Part shown: piece by piece, positions 34,388 through 43,013 of the stretch
Layout of the letters: every line of letters begins with the position of its first letter
How positions within the stretch are numbered: the first letter of the stretch is position 1
NCBI RefSeq assembly: GCF_023744375.2
Contig: NZ_CP146284.1
Span: 248,001-312,000, forward strand
DNA from: Parabacteroides sp. AD58
Lineage (GTDB): Bacteria > Bacteroidota > Bacteroidia > Bacteroidales > Tannerellaceae
DNA: 64,000 nucleotides
Direction of reading: 5' to 3'
Notes under the pieces: generated by a model
Told to the model about the DNA's origin: nothing
The model's input: only the letters and a program-made list of their open reading frames with translations
The model's database searches: none
Made by a program: the position numbers and the translations under genes

Positions 34388-36322
34388 ATGATTTCAGTTG
34401 AAGGTTTACGTGTAGAATTTGGAGGTTTTACTTTATTTGATGATGTCTCTTTTGTGGTCAATAAAAAAGACAGGATTGCTTTGGTTGGTAAGAATGGTGC
34501 CGGAAAATCAACAATGTTGAAGATTCTTGCCGGATTGCAGTCTCCTACAAGTGGTGTTGTCAGTATTCCCAAAGAAACTACTATCGGATATTTACCGCAG
34601 CAAATGCAACTGAAAGATACGCGGACCGTGCGTGAAGAAGCGGAGCTCGCTTTTGACCATATTCATGATATGGAGCGTGAAATCAATGCATTGAATGAGC
34701 AATTAGCAGAGCGAACGGATTATGATTCAGAAGCCTACCATAAGATTATTGATAAAGTAACTCATTTGTCGGAGCAGTTCCAAATGATAGGGGGGAATAA
34801 TTATCATGCTGAATTGGAAAGAACTCTGTTGGGATTGGGATTTATGCGTGAGGATTTTGACCGTCCGACAAGTGAATTCAGTGGAGGCTGGCGCATGCGA
34901 ATTGAGTTGGCAAAGCTGTTGCTCAGACGTCCGGATGTATTGTTGCTGGATGAGCCGACCAATCATTTGGATATCGAATCTATTCAGTGGTTGGAAAATT
35001 TTATAGCAACACGGGCAAATGCCGTGATCCTTGTTTCGCACGATAGGGCTTTTATTGATAACACGACTTCACGGACGATAGAAATTGAATTGGGACATAT
35101 ATATGATTATAAGGTGAAATATTCAGATTATGTCACTTTACGCAAAGAACGTCGTGAACAACAGCTCCGGGCCTATGAGAATCAGCAGAAAAAACTGGCC
35201 GATACAGAGGCCTTTATTGAAAGGTTCCGGTATAAAGCGACTAAGTCTACACAAGTACAGTCACGAATCAAACAGCTGGAAAAAATCGAGCGGATAGAAG
35301 TGGATGAAGTTGATACAGCTATGCTGAATCTGAAATTTCCTCCAGCACCTCATTCGGGCTCTTATCCGGTAATTGCAGAAGAAGTTTCAAAGCGTTATGG
35401 AGATCATCTTGTATTTGAACATGTTAATCTGACAATTAAGCGTGGAGAAAAAGTAGCCTTCGTCGGGAAAAATGGAGAAGGTAAATCTACCTTGGTGAAA
35501 TGTATCATGAATGAAATCCCGTTTGAGGGTTCATTGAAACTGGGACATGGGGTTAAGATTGGCTATTTTGCCCAAAATCAGGCTCAGCTGCTGGATGATA
35601 ATCTGACCGTGTTTGATACGATCGATTATGTAGCCCAGGGAGATATCCGGACAAAAATCAGGGATATACTGGGGGCTTTCATGTTTGGCGGAGAGGCTTC
35701 TGAAAAGAAAGTCGCTGTTTTGTCGGGAGGCGAGCGTAGCCGATTAGCGATGATCCGTTTGTTACTCGAACCTGTCAATTTACTGATTCTGGATGAACCG
35801 ACGAACCATTTGGATATGCGGTCGAAAGACGTACTGAAAAATGCCTTGAAAGATTTTGATGGTACTGTCATTGTTGTATCTCATGATCGAGATTTTTTGG
35901 ATGGTCTGGTTGAAAAAGTATATGAATTTGGAAATAAGCGAGTAGTAGAACATTTAGGCGGTATTTATGATTTCCTGGAACGAAAAAAGATGCAGAATTT
36001 GCAGGAATTGGAAATCTCAAATAAAAAAACAAATGAGCCGGCTGAAAGTGAAGGACCTACACAGAATAAACTTTCGTATGAAGCTCGGAAAGAATTGAAT
36101 AAGGCTGTTAAGAAACAGGAAAAACTCATCGCTGAGCTGGAAAAGAAAATAGAAGAACTGGAAACATCGATTGCAGAATTAGAGGCGAAATTGGCAACAC
36201 CGGAGGGCGCTTCGGATACAGAACTTTATACGCAATATGCCGATTTGAAAAAATCTCTTTCTGAAACGATGGATCAATGGACAGAGCAGACAATGGCTCT
36301 TGAAGAAATGCAAAAAGCCTGA
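34388..36322 (+). CDS. ABC-F family ATPase
   Basis: 644 aa from the ATG at 34388, without membrane segments. Two ABC cassettes: Walker A GKNGAGKST with signature SGGWRMR, and GKNGEGKST with signature SGGERSR. The linker between them is charged (KSTQVQSRIKQLEKIERIEV) and a coiled-coil tail follows (QEKLIAELEKKIEELETSIA). ABC-F proteins act on ribosomes (EttA, Uup, or antibiotic-resistance types). The layout with a C-terminal coiled coil is nearest Uup/YheS; resistance is not indicated. Confidence 0.88.
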   Translation: MISVEGLRVEFGGFTLFDDVSFVVNKKDRIALVGKNGAGKSTMLKILAGLQSPTSGVVSIPKETTIGYLPQQMQLKDTRTVREEAELAFDHIHDMEREINALNEQLAERTDYDSEAYHKIIDKVTHLSEQFQMIGGNNYHAELERTLLGLGFMREDFDRPTSEFSGGWRMRIELAKLLLRRPDVLLLDEPTNHLDIESIQWLENFIATRANAVILVSHDRAFIDNTTSRTIEIELGHIYDYKVKYSDYVTLRKERREQQLRAYENQQKKLADTEAFIERFRYKATKSTQVQSRIKQLEKIERIEVDEVDTAMLNLKFPPAPHSGSYPVIAEEVSKRYGDHLVFEHVNLTIKRGEKVAFVGKNGEGKSTLVKCIMNEIPFEGSLKLGHGVKIGYFAQNQAQLLDDNLTVFDTIDYVAQGDIRTKIRDILGAFMFGGEASEKKVAVLSGGERSRLAMIRLLLEPVNLLILDEPTNHLDMRSKDVLKNALKDFDGTVIVVSHDRDFLDGLVEKVYEFGNKRVVEHLGGIYDFLERKKMQNLQELEISNKKTNEPAESEGPTQNKLSYEARKELNKAVKKQEKLIAELEKKIEELETSIAELEAKLATPEGASDTELYTQYADLKKSLSETMDQWTEQTMALEEMQKA

Positions 36323-36351
36323 TTGAGGAGAAATAGTCAGTTCTATAATTA

Positions 36352-36410
36352 AAACTATAGGGAATCGGAAATGGAATTCGTTAAAATCATTTTCGATTCC
36401 CTATAGTTTT
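36352..36410 (+). terminator. Terminator after the ABC-F gene
   Basis: AAACTATAGGGAATCG at 36352-36367 pairs with its perfect complement ending at 36409. It is followed by a short T-run. Confidence 0.8.
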
Positions 36411-36535
36411 ATTTTTATGTATTGTATATCCGAAATGTATCATAACTATAAACAAAAATAAGAGGTGTTTGAAAAAATATATGTGTCTTTTGTGTTATTT
36501 TTAAGGAAACAGATATAGAGTACGGATGTTTTTTA

Positions 36536-36543
36536 TAATTTTG
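36536..36543 (+). promoter_or_regulatory. -7 box of the nagA pair
   Basis: TAATTTTG matches TAnnTTTG, 46 bp before the first nagA start. A properly spaced TTTG is not visible. Confidence 0.45.
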
Positions 36544-36589
36544 TATGATTTTGTAGGAATAACACACAAAACTAAAAATATAATATGCT

Positions 36590-37756
36590 ATGTTGACGCA
36601 AATTATAAATGGTAAAATCCTTACCCCACAGGGCTGGCTAAAAGACGGCTCTGTGTTAATGCAGGATAATAAGATTCTGGAAGTGACAAATTGCGATCTG
36701 GCAATTGTAGGCGCCAAATTGATTGATGCAAAAGGCATGTATATAGTTCCGGGTGGAGTGGAAATACATGTACATGGTGGTGGCGGTCGTGACTTTATGG
36801 AAGGTTCTGAAGATGCCTTTCGTGCTGCTGTTCACGCACATATGGTGCATGGAACTACTTCTATATTTCCAACGCTGTCTTCTTCTACCATTCCAATGAT
36901 TCGTGCTGCAGCTGCAACAACCGAGAAGTTGATGGCGGAACCGGATAGTCCGGTATTAGGTTTGCATTTGGAAGGGCATTATTTTAATCTGAAAATGGCC
37001 GGAGGTCAGATGCCTGAAAATATTAAAAATCCGGATCCTGAAGAATATATCCCATTGCTTGAAGAAACACATTGTATTAAGCGTTGGGATGCTGCTCCGG
37101 AGCTTCCGGGAGCTATGCAGTTCGGAAAATATATTACCTCGAAAGGTGTTTTGGCTGCTGTAGGTCATACGCAGGCCGAATACGAAGACATCCGTACTGC
37201 TTATGAAGTCGGTTATTCTCATGCAACCCATTTCTATAATGCAATGCCGGGTTTCCATAAACGGAGAGAATATAAATATGAGGGTACTGTTGAAAGTATC
37301 TATTTGATTGATGACATGACTGTTGAAGTTGTTGCTGATGGTATTCATGTGCCGCCAACTATTCTTCGTCTGGTTTATAAGATAAAAGGAGTTGAACGAA
37401 CTTGTCTGATTACGGATGCTTTGGCTTGTGCAGCCAGTGATAGTCAAGTAGCTTTTGATCCGCGTGTTATCATTGAGGATGGGGTTTGTAAATTGGCTGA
37501 CCGTTCTGCTTTGGCAGGTAGTATAGCAACGATGGACCGTTTAATCCGTACGATGGTTCAAAAAGCTGATATACCTTTGGCTGATGCTGTACGGATGGCT
37601 TCTGAAACACCAGCCCGCATTATGGGTGTTTATGATCGCAAGGGCTCATTGCAGCGTGGAAAGGATGCTGATATCATGGTACTTGACAAGGATTTGAATG
37701 TTCGGGCTGTCTGGGCAATGGGTAAATTAGTAGACGGAACCAATAAGTTGTTCTAA
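36590..37756 (+). CDS. nagA: N-acetylglucosamine-6-phosphate deacetylase, first copy
   Basis: 388-aa amidohydrolase that turns GlcNAc-6-P into glucosamine-6-P for glycolysis or cell-wall reuse. Seen: HVHGGGGRDF, the metal-binding Glu in LHLEGHYFN, VGHTQAEY, SHATHFYNAMPGFHKR and the catalytic Asp in CLITDAL. The usual P after HLEG is H here, while the second copy keeps HLEGPY. It lies 45 bp before the second copy, probably in one transcript. Confidence 0.88.
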   Translation: MLTQIINGKILTPQGWLKDGSVLMQDNKILEVTNCDLAIVGAKLIDAKGMYIVPGGVEIHVHGGGGRDFMEGSEDAFRAAVHAHMVHGTTSIFPTLSSSTIPMIRAAAATTEKLMAEPDSPVLGLHLEGHYFNLKMAGGQMPENIKNPDPEEYIPLLEETHCIKRWDAAPELPGAMQFGKYITSKGVLAAVGHTQAEYEDIRTAYEVGYSHATHFYNAMPGFHKRREYKYEGTVESIYLIDDMTVEVVADGIHVPPTILRLVYKIKGVERTCLITDALACAASDSQVAFDPRVIIEDGVCKLADRSALAGSIATMDRLIRTMVQKADIPLADAVRMASETPARIMGVYDRKGSLQRGKDADIMVLDKDLNVRAVWAMGKLVDGTNKLF

Positions 37757-37801
37757 TCTCGATGTGAAAAACGGCAAGAGGCTAATTAAAAACGAAAAGT
37801 T

Positions 37802-38962
37802 ATGTTGACACAAATTATAAATGGGAGGATTTTAACTCCGCAAGGTTGGTTGGAAGATGGTTCTGTCTTAATTTCTGATGGAAAAATCTTAGAAGTAACC
37901 AATAGTGATCTGGCAGTTATAGGAGCCAAGGTAATAGATGCAAAGGGAATGTATATAGTACCAGGTTTTGTTGCCATGCATGTACATGGTGGCGGTGGCC
38001 ATGACTTTAAAGATGGTACTGAAGAAGCTTTTCAGGCAGCGGTCAGTGCTCATTTAAAGCATGGTGCAACATCTGTTATTCCAACGCTTTCAGCTTCATC
38101 TGCAGATGAAATTCGTCGGGCAGGTGCTGTCTGCGAAAGTATGATGGCACAGCATGGTGCGGTTCAGGGTTTACATTTGGAAGGCCCTTACTTGAACCGT
38201 AAAATGGCGGGAGCTTTATTTGCAGATTCTGTGAAAGATTTAGATAAGGATGAATATCGCTCCATATTAGACGATGTCAAATGTATCAAACGATGGGATA
38301 TAAGTCCGGAGCTGGAAGGCGCCATGGATTTTGCTCAATATGTAAAATCTAAAGGTTTACTGCTGGCTGTCACACATACGGAAGCTGAATATGATTTAAT
38401 CAAAGCGGCTTATGAAGCTGGCTTTACCCATGCTGCTCACTTCTATAATGCGATGCCGGGATTTCATAAGCGTCGTGAATATAAATACGAGGGGACAGTC
38501 GAAAGTGTATATTTAATGGATAACATGACAGTCGAAGTGATTGCCGATGGCATGCATCTTCCGTCTACAATCTTGCGACTTGTCTATAAGCTTAAGGGAG
38601 TTGAAAAGACTTGTCTTGTAACAGACGCTGTATCATATACTGCTTGTCCGAATCCACAGGTGGATCCTCGCTTCGTTATTGAAGATGGTGTCTGCAAATT
38701 GGCTGATCATTCTTCTTTGGCAGGTAGTCTGGCAACGATGGACGATTTAGTTCGGACGATGGTTCAGAAGGCTGATATTCCTTTAGCCGACGCAATACGC
38801 ATGGCTTCAGAAACACCGGCTCGATTAATCGGAATTTCAGATAAAAAGGGATCATTGGCTCGTGGAAAGGATGCTGATATATTGGTTCTTGACCGGAAGT
38901 TGAGAGTCAGATGTGTATGGTCTATGGGCTATGAAGTTCCAGGTACCAATACATTGGCGTGA
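37802..38962 (+). CDS. nagA: N-acetylglucosamine-6-phosphate deacetylase, second copy
   Basis: 386 aa, a close paralogue of the gene before it, sharing long identical blocks (for example FYNAMPGFHKRREYKYEGTV and MVQKADIPLADA). It keeps canonical HLEGPYLN, THTEAEYD, THAAHFYN and CLVTDAV. It may be the standard enzyme, with the first copy specialised, or the two may take different N-acyl amino sugar phosphates; this is inference. Confidence 0.88.
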   Translation: MLTQIINGRILTPQGWLEDGSVLISDGKILEVTNSDLAVIGAKVIDAKGMYIVPGFVAMHVHGGGGHDFKDGTEEAFQAAVSAHLKHGATSVIPTLSASSADEIRRAGAVCESMMAQHGAVQGLHLEGPYLNRKMAGALFADSVKDLDKDEYRSILDDVKCIKRWDISPELEGAMDFAQYVKSKGLLLAVTHTEAEYDLIKAAYEAGFTHAAHFYNAMPGFHKRREYKYEGTVESVYLMDNMTVEVIADGMHLPSTILRLVYKLKGVEKTCLVTDAVSYTACPNPQVDPRFVIEDGVCKLADHSSLAGSLATMDDLVRTMVQKADIPLADAIRMASETPARLIGISDKKGSLARGKDADILVLDRKLRVRCVWSMGYEVPGTNTLA

Positions 38963-39122
38963 GATGTTTATTTGAAATACAATTTTAAGCAATCTTCGAT
39001 GCCTGTTGAAGAATGACTTTGTAAAAAAGTGTATTCTTGTTTAAGAATGTATTGATTTTTGGATTGCATATTTATTACATATAAAAACTATGTTAAATTC
39101 ATGGGAAAAAGATAGACTTTTA
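38963..39122. other. Intergenic region after nagA
   Basis: No gene seen. A short inverted repeat ATTCTT-GTTT-AAGAAT near 39034 could be a weak terminator. Confidence 0.4.
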
Positions 39123-39228
39123 TGTGCTGTATAACATAAAATCTCTATATTTGCACTGTGTTTTTCATGGTATTAGATTTAAGGTTAACAATGGAGATTG
39201 GTTGTCGTGAGACAACCTTTTTCTTTTT
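39123..39228 (+). ncRNA. Small RNA unit, copy 1 (promoter, about 70-nt transcript, terminator)
   Basis: Seen: -7 box TATATTTG at 39146-39153, a transcribed part starting near 39158, and an intrinsic terminator GGTTGTC-GTGA-GACAACC at 39200-39217 with TTTTTCTTTTT after it. The whole unit recurs 224 bp downstream with only a few changes. The transcript also holds a 21-codon frame (39167-39232, beginning MVLDLRLTMEIGCRETT). It may be a paralogous small RNA or a tiny peptide gene. I recall similar multi-copy units in Bacteroidales genomes but cannot verify a family name here. Confidence 0.65.
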
Positions 39229-39346
39229 ATAATGACTACTCAATAGTTATTTCTTGTGTTGTAATTTTTCCCCTTTATTTAGCTCCCTGTCAAAAGGTTT
39301 CTATATGATAAATAATGTTAATACGCATGTTTTTTATGACTATGGT

Positions 39347-39450
39347 TGTGCTATATAACATAAAATCCCTATATTTGCACCGTGTTTTTCATGGTATTAG
39401 ATTTAAGGTTAACAATGGAAATTGGTTGTCGTGAGACAACCTTTTCTTTT
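39347..39450 (+). ncRNA. Small RNA unit, copy 2
   Basis: Second copy of the unit: -7 box TATATTTG at 39370-39377, transcript from about 39382, terminator GGTTGTC-GTGA-GACAACC at 39424-39441 with TTTTCTTTT. Between the -7 box and the end of the terminator stem only two bases differ from copy 1, one of them a silent change in the short frame (GAG to GAA). Here that frame runs to 26 aa (39391-39471) because the T-run after the terminator differs. Confidence 0.65.
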
Positions 39451-39582
39451 ATATGGAATACCGTTGTTTAGCTTTATAGAAGGAAATTCCGTGGTTACAA
39501 TTAAATCTTTTCGTCATTTCTATCAGAAAATTGGGGAATAGGTTCTAATTTTACAGGATTTATTGACTTAAAAATAAATTTC

Positions 39583-40116
39583 ATGTCTGATTGGATAAAA
39601 GGAGTAGTGAAGAAAATTTGCAAGAAAGATGGTTTCTTTACTTTTATGCGGGCTCAGTTTACATCCCAAATATCAAGTGCTACTGATTTTCTTGTTACCA
39701 TAGTATTGGCCAAGCTGTTTGATATATATTATGTATTGGCTACAAGTATGGGATCTGTAGCAGGAGGAATTGTAAATTGTACGATTAATTATTATTGGAC
39801 ATTCAAGAGCAAAGAGTGTAAAAAGAAATATGTTCTTATCAAATATACATTGGTATGGATTGGCAGCATTTGTCTGAATACATGGGGTGTTTATTGGTTG
39901 ACTGAATCCATCCAGCGCGTTCCCTGGGTACAAGAAACATTGGCTCATTTTTTTGATAATATATTTATTGTAAGCAAGGTGATTGTATCTTTATTGGTTG
40001 GTTGGTTTTGGAATTATAATTTGCATCGGACGTTTGTTTATAAGGACTGTAAAATCAGAAGACCTCTTCGAAAGAAAAAAAGCCTGATAGTAGATACTGA
40101 AATAGAAGAACTATAA
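39583..40116 (+). CDS. GtrA-like membrane protein
   Basis: 177 aa with four membrane segments, typical of the GtrA family (AQFTSQISSATDFLVTIVLA; GSVAGGIVNCTINYYWTFKS; VWIGSICLNTWGVYWL; VSLLVGWFWNYNLHRTFVYK). GtrA proteins are thought to move or present polyprenyl-linked sugars for envelope polymers. It is 11 bp before an SDR gene, so probably co-transcribed. A second, shorter GtrA gene lies convergently beyond the SDR gene. Confidence 0.82.
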   Translation: MSDWIKGVVKKICKKDGFFTFMRAQFTSQISSATDFLVTIVLAKLFDIYYVLATSMGSVAGGIVNCTINYYWTFKSKECKKKYVLIKYTLVWIGSICLNTWGVYWLTESIQRVPWVQETLAHFFDNIFIVSKVIVSLLVGWFWNYNLHRTFVYKDCKIRRPLRKKKSLIVDTEIEEL

Positions 40117-40127
40117 AATCTATTCGC

Positions 40128-40856
40128 ATGAAACGCATCATAATTGTTGGAGCAACATCTGGAATTGGTCGGGAGATCGCTTGTCTTTTTGCAAAAGAAG
40201 GTTGGGTTGTGGGTGTTGCAGGCCGCAGAATAAATAAGCTGATTGAACTTCAGAAGTTATATCCTGAACAAATTCATACTGAAATGATTGATGTTACCTT
40301 AGACTCAGCACCTCAAAATTTAAACCGGTTAATTGCTGCGTGTGGAGGAATGGATGTGTATTTTCATGTATCGGGAATTGGACAGCAAAATTATCATTTG
40401 GATCCAACGATCGAGTTAGCGACTCTGCAGACTAATGGAGATGGATTTGTCCGTATGATCACTGCGGCGTGGTCATATTTTCGTAACGAGGGAAAAGGGC
40501 ATATAGCTGTAGTCAGTTCGATTGCTGGAACGAAAGGGTTAGGAGCTGCTCCAGCTTATTCTGCTACTAAATGCTTTCAAAATTGTTATGTGGATGCATT
40601 GGCCCAATTAGCCCATATGAATCATTTGTCAATTTATTTTACTGATATCCGTCCGGGCTTTGTTGCTACTGATTTACTGGCAGACGGAAAGAAGTATCCT
40701 TTATTGATGCGGAAAGAGAAAGTGGCAAAATTGATTATGAATGCTGTTGTCAAACGTAAGCGCCGAGTGATAATAGACTGGAAATATGTTGTTATAGTAT
40801 TCTTTTGGCGTCTGATCCCTGAATTTATTTGGGAGCGACTTTCTATTCGAAATTAG
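40128..40856 (+). CDS. Short-chain dehydrogenase/reductase
   Basis: 242 aa. Seen: nucleotide-binding VGATSGIGREIACLF, catalytic Ser in IAVVSSIAGTKG and YSATK with Tyr and Lys, and a C-terminal hydrophobic WKYVVIVFFWRLIPEF that may hold it at the membrane. Classical SDR using NAD(P)(H). The substrate is unknown; pairing with GtrA suggests lipid- or sugar-linked chemistry. Confidence 0.88.
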   Translation: MKRIIIVGATSGIGREIACLFAKEGWVVGVAGRRINKLIELQKLYPEQIHTEMIDVTLDSAPQNLNRLIAACGGMDVYFHVSGIGQQNYHLDPTIELATLQTNGDGFVRMITAAWSYFRNEGKGHIAVVSSIAGTKGLGAAPAYSATKCFQNCYVDALAQLAHMNHLSIYFTDIRPGFVATDLLADGKKYPLLMRKEKVAKLIMNAVVKRKRRVIIDWKYVVIVFFWRLIPEFIWERLSIRN

Positions 40857-40865
40857 ATTGAACTT

Positions 40866-41258
40866 TTATGCTTGCCTGGAACGGAATGTTATCTTTTTAT
40901 TCATAAGGAAGTTTACAAATCCATAAATGAAAAGTCCGATGAATTGAGATATGTATTCATTCCATTTTAATAATTCAACCATCCATAATAAAAAGACAAA
41001 TTGGGATCCGTAAGCGCAGATAAAGGCTAATAAAAACAAAAGAGCCTGCTGGAAATAATTCCCTTTGCCAGAATGAAAAATCCAAAATTTACTCCAGAAA
41101 AAATTATTAAGCAATGCAGCTACATAGCCTGTCACATTGGATGCTATATAGTTGAAATGCAGTATATCCATCATCAGCCAAACTACTAAAGCGGTAATAA
41201 AAGCATTCAATGTGCCGATGATAATGAAACGAAATATTTGTTGAGAATTTTTCATCAA
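40866..41258 (-). CDS. GtrA family membrane protein, second copy
   Basis: 130 aa, four membrane segments (FIIIGTLNAFITALVVWLMM; NYIASNVTGYVAALLNNFFW; LLFLLAFICAYGSQFVFLLW; FIGLFIYGFVNFLMNKKITF). This is the normal GtrA length. It is convergent with the SDR gene, stops 9 bp apart, and is divergent from the cobalamin riboswitch operon. Confidence 0.85.
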   Translation of the reverse strand: MMKNSQQIFRFIIIGTLNAFITALVVWLMMDILHFNYIASNVTGYVAALLNNFFWSKFWIFHSGKGNYFQQALLFLLAFICAYGSQFVFLLWMVELLKWNEYISQFIGLFIYGFVNFLMNKKITFRSRQA

Positions 41259-41315
41259 TCCATAAATTTCACTGCAAATATAATCAAAAGATTAGCCTAA
41301 CCCGAAAAATATCTA

Positions 41316-41323
41316 TACATTTG
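41316..41323 (+). promoter_or_regulatory. -7 box of the corrin operon
   Basis: TACATTTG fits TAnnTTTG and lies just before the cobalamin riboswitch. Confidence 0.6.
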
Positions 41324-41334
41324 TCGTTGTATTG

Positions 41335-41515
41335 GTGAAACAAAAGTGCTTTCAACTTTTGATTTGAAAAGGGAATCCGGTTAGAATCCGGAACAGTGCC
41401 CGCTACTGTGACATCTTGGACAAGAAAAGGACATAAGCCTCAATGCCACTGTTCCTGTAGGGAATGGGAAGGTTGTCTTTTTCAGATGAAGTCAGGAAAC
41501 CTGCCAAACATTATG
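41335..41515 (+). promoter_or_regulatory. Cobalamin (adenosylcobalamin-class) riboswitch
   Basis: Seen: AAAAGGGAATCCGGTTAGA near 41367, then GGAACAGTGCCCGCTACTGTGA, and the B12 box AGTCAGGAAACCTGCC at 41490-41505, in canonical order and spacing. It lies 60-70 bp before the corrin operon. The stretch 41520-41560 may form the expression platform. It should lower expression when cobalamin is plentiful (family knowledge). Confidence 0.93.
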
Positions 41516-41576
41516 CGAACAACAGATGAGAATCCCGGGGTCAGGATGATTTTCTGGATGATAAAATAATAAGTCT

Positions 41577-43013
41577 ATGATAGTAAGCAAAGGTAAGATC
41601 ATTGTGGTGGGTATTGGTCCAGGTGATTTAGACGATATCACACCAGCCGTGTTGGCGGCCATTCGTGAGTCTGATATAATTATCGGATATAAATATTACT
41701 TTCAGTTTATTCAGCAAATACTTCGTCCTGACGTACTTTGTATAGACTCTGGCATGAAAAAGGAGCAAGAACGAGCCCAAGATGCTTTTCGTTATGCCTT
41801 GGAAGGACATGTTGTTTGTGTAATTAGTTCTGGGGATGCCGGAATTTATGGAATGACACCGTTAATTTATGAGATGCGGAAGCAGATGAATGCTGATATC
41901 GAAATTATTTCATTACCGGGCATCAGTGCTTTTCAGAAGGCAGCGTTTTTACTGGGGGCACCGATTGGACATGACTTTTGTGTGATATCATTGTCTGATT
42001 TAATGACTCCTTGGGAAATAATTGAAAAACGAATTCGGGCAGCCGCCATGGCCGATTTTGTGACGGCGGTTTATAATCCGAAAAGTCAAGGTCGTTACTG
42101 GCAGCTGTATCGTCTTAAGGAAATCTTTTTGCAAGAACGTAATGGTATGACACCAGTGGGCTATGTCCGTCAGGCTGGAAGACCAGAACAGAGTGTGCAT
42201 ACCTGTACTTTAGCAGAATTAGATCCTGAACAGATCGATATGTTTACAGTATTGCTGATAGGAAATTCTCAAAGCTTTTTTGATAATAATGAGGGTGTAT
42301 CAAACCGAGCTATCATTACTCCGCGGGGATATTTCGGAGAGGAGAAAAATAAAGAGGAGAAATATGGCATCGGTCAGGATATCATGATCAGAAGCTTTCG
42401 GACAATAGAAAAAGAATTAAAACATCCGGAAATAGCATTAGGGAAAAAATGGGCTTTGCTGCATGCCATTCATACAACAGCCGATTTTGAAATGGAAGAT
42501 ATTCTTTATACAGATCCTGATGCTGTGGAAAATTTGTTTCATAAGTTTCAGAATGGAGAAATAAAAACGATAGTAACAGATGTGACGATGGCGGCTTCTG
42601 GCATCCGCAAAGGAGCTCTTCATCGGTTAGGTGTAGATGTAAGATGCTATCTGGGAGATGAAAGGACCGTTCAGTTGGCCAAAGAAAAAGGTATTACACG
42701 TACACAAGCCGGAATACGTCTGGCTGCAGAAGAATGTCCTGGCGCATTGTTCGTTTTTGGTAATGCACCAACGGCTTTAATGGAATTGTGCGATCTGATT
42801 CGGAAGCAGAAAGCGCATCCGGCTGGCGTGATTGCCGCTCCTGTCGGATTTGTACATGTGAAAGAGTCAAAGTATATGATAAAGCCTTTTGTTTCAATAC
42901 CTAAAATAATAGTAGAAGGACGAAAAGGCGGTAGTAACTTGGCTGCAACTTTAGTTAATGCGATCCTTTGTTTTGATGATGCGGAACAATTAAAACCGGG
43001 TAGAGACGTATGA
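41577..43013 (+). CDS. Fused precorrin-3B C17-methyltransferase (CobJ/CbiH) and precorrin-8X methylmutase (CobH/CbiC)
   Basis: 478 aa. N-terminal part (to about 250): tetrapyrrole methylase with GKIIVVGIGPGDLDDITPAV, VCVISSGDAGIYGM and ISLPGISAFQKAA. C-terminal part (about 265-478): CbiC, with IVTDVTMAASGIRKGALHRL, LFVFGNAPTALMEL and VIAAPVGFVHVKESK. It does ring contraction and later methyl migration in corrin synthesis. The stop overlaps the next start by 4 bp. Confidence 0.9.
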   Translation: MIVSKGKIIVVGIGPGDLDDITPAVLAAIRESDIIIGYKYYFQFIQQILRPDVLCIDSGMKKEQERAQDAFRYALEGHVVCVISSGDAGIYGMTPLIYEMRKQMNADIEIISLPGISAFQKAAFLLGAPIGHDFCVISLSDLMTPWEIIEKRIRAAAMADFVTAVYNPKSQGRYWQLYRLKEIFLQERNGMTPVGYVRQAGRPEQSVHTCTLAELDPEQIDMFTVLLIGNSQSFFDNNEGVSNRAIITPRGYFGEEKNKEEKYGIGQDIMIRSFRTIEKELKHPEIALGKKWALLHAIHTTADFEMEDILYTDPDAVENLFHKFQNGEIKTIVTDVTMAASGIRKGALHRLGVDVRCYLGDERTVQLAKEKGITRTQAGIRLAAEECPGALFVFGNAPTALMELCDLIRKQKAHPAGVIAAPVGFVHVKESKYMIKPFVSIPKIIVEGRKGGSNLAATLVNAILCFDDAEQLKPGRDV

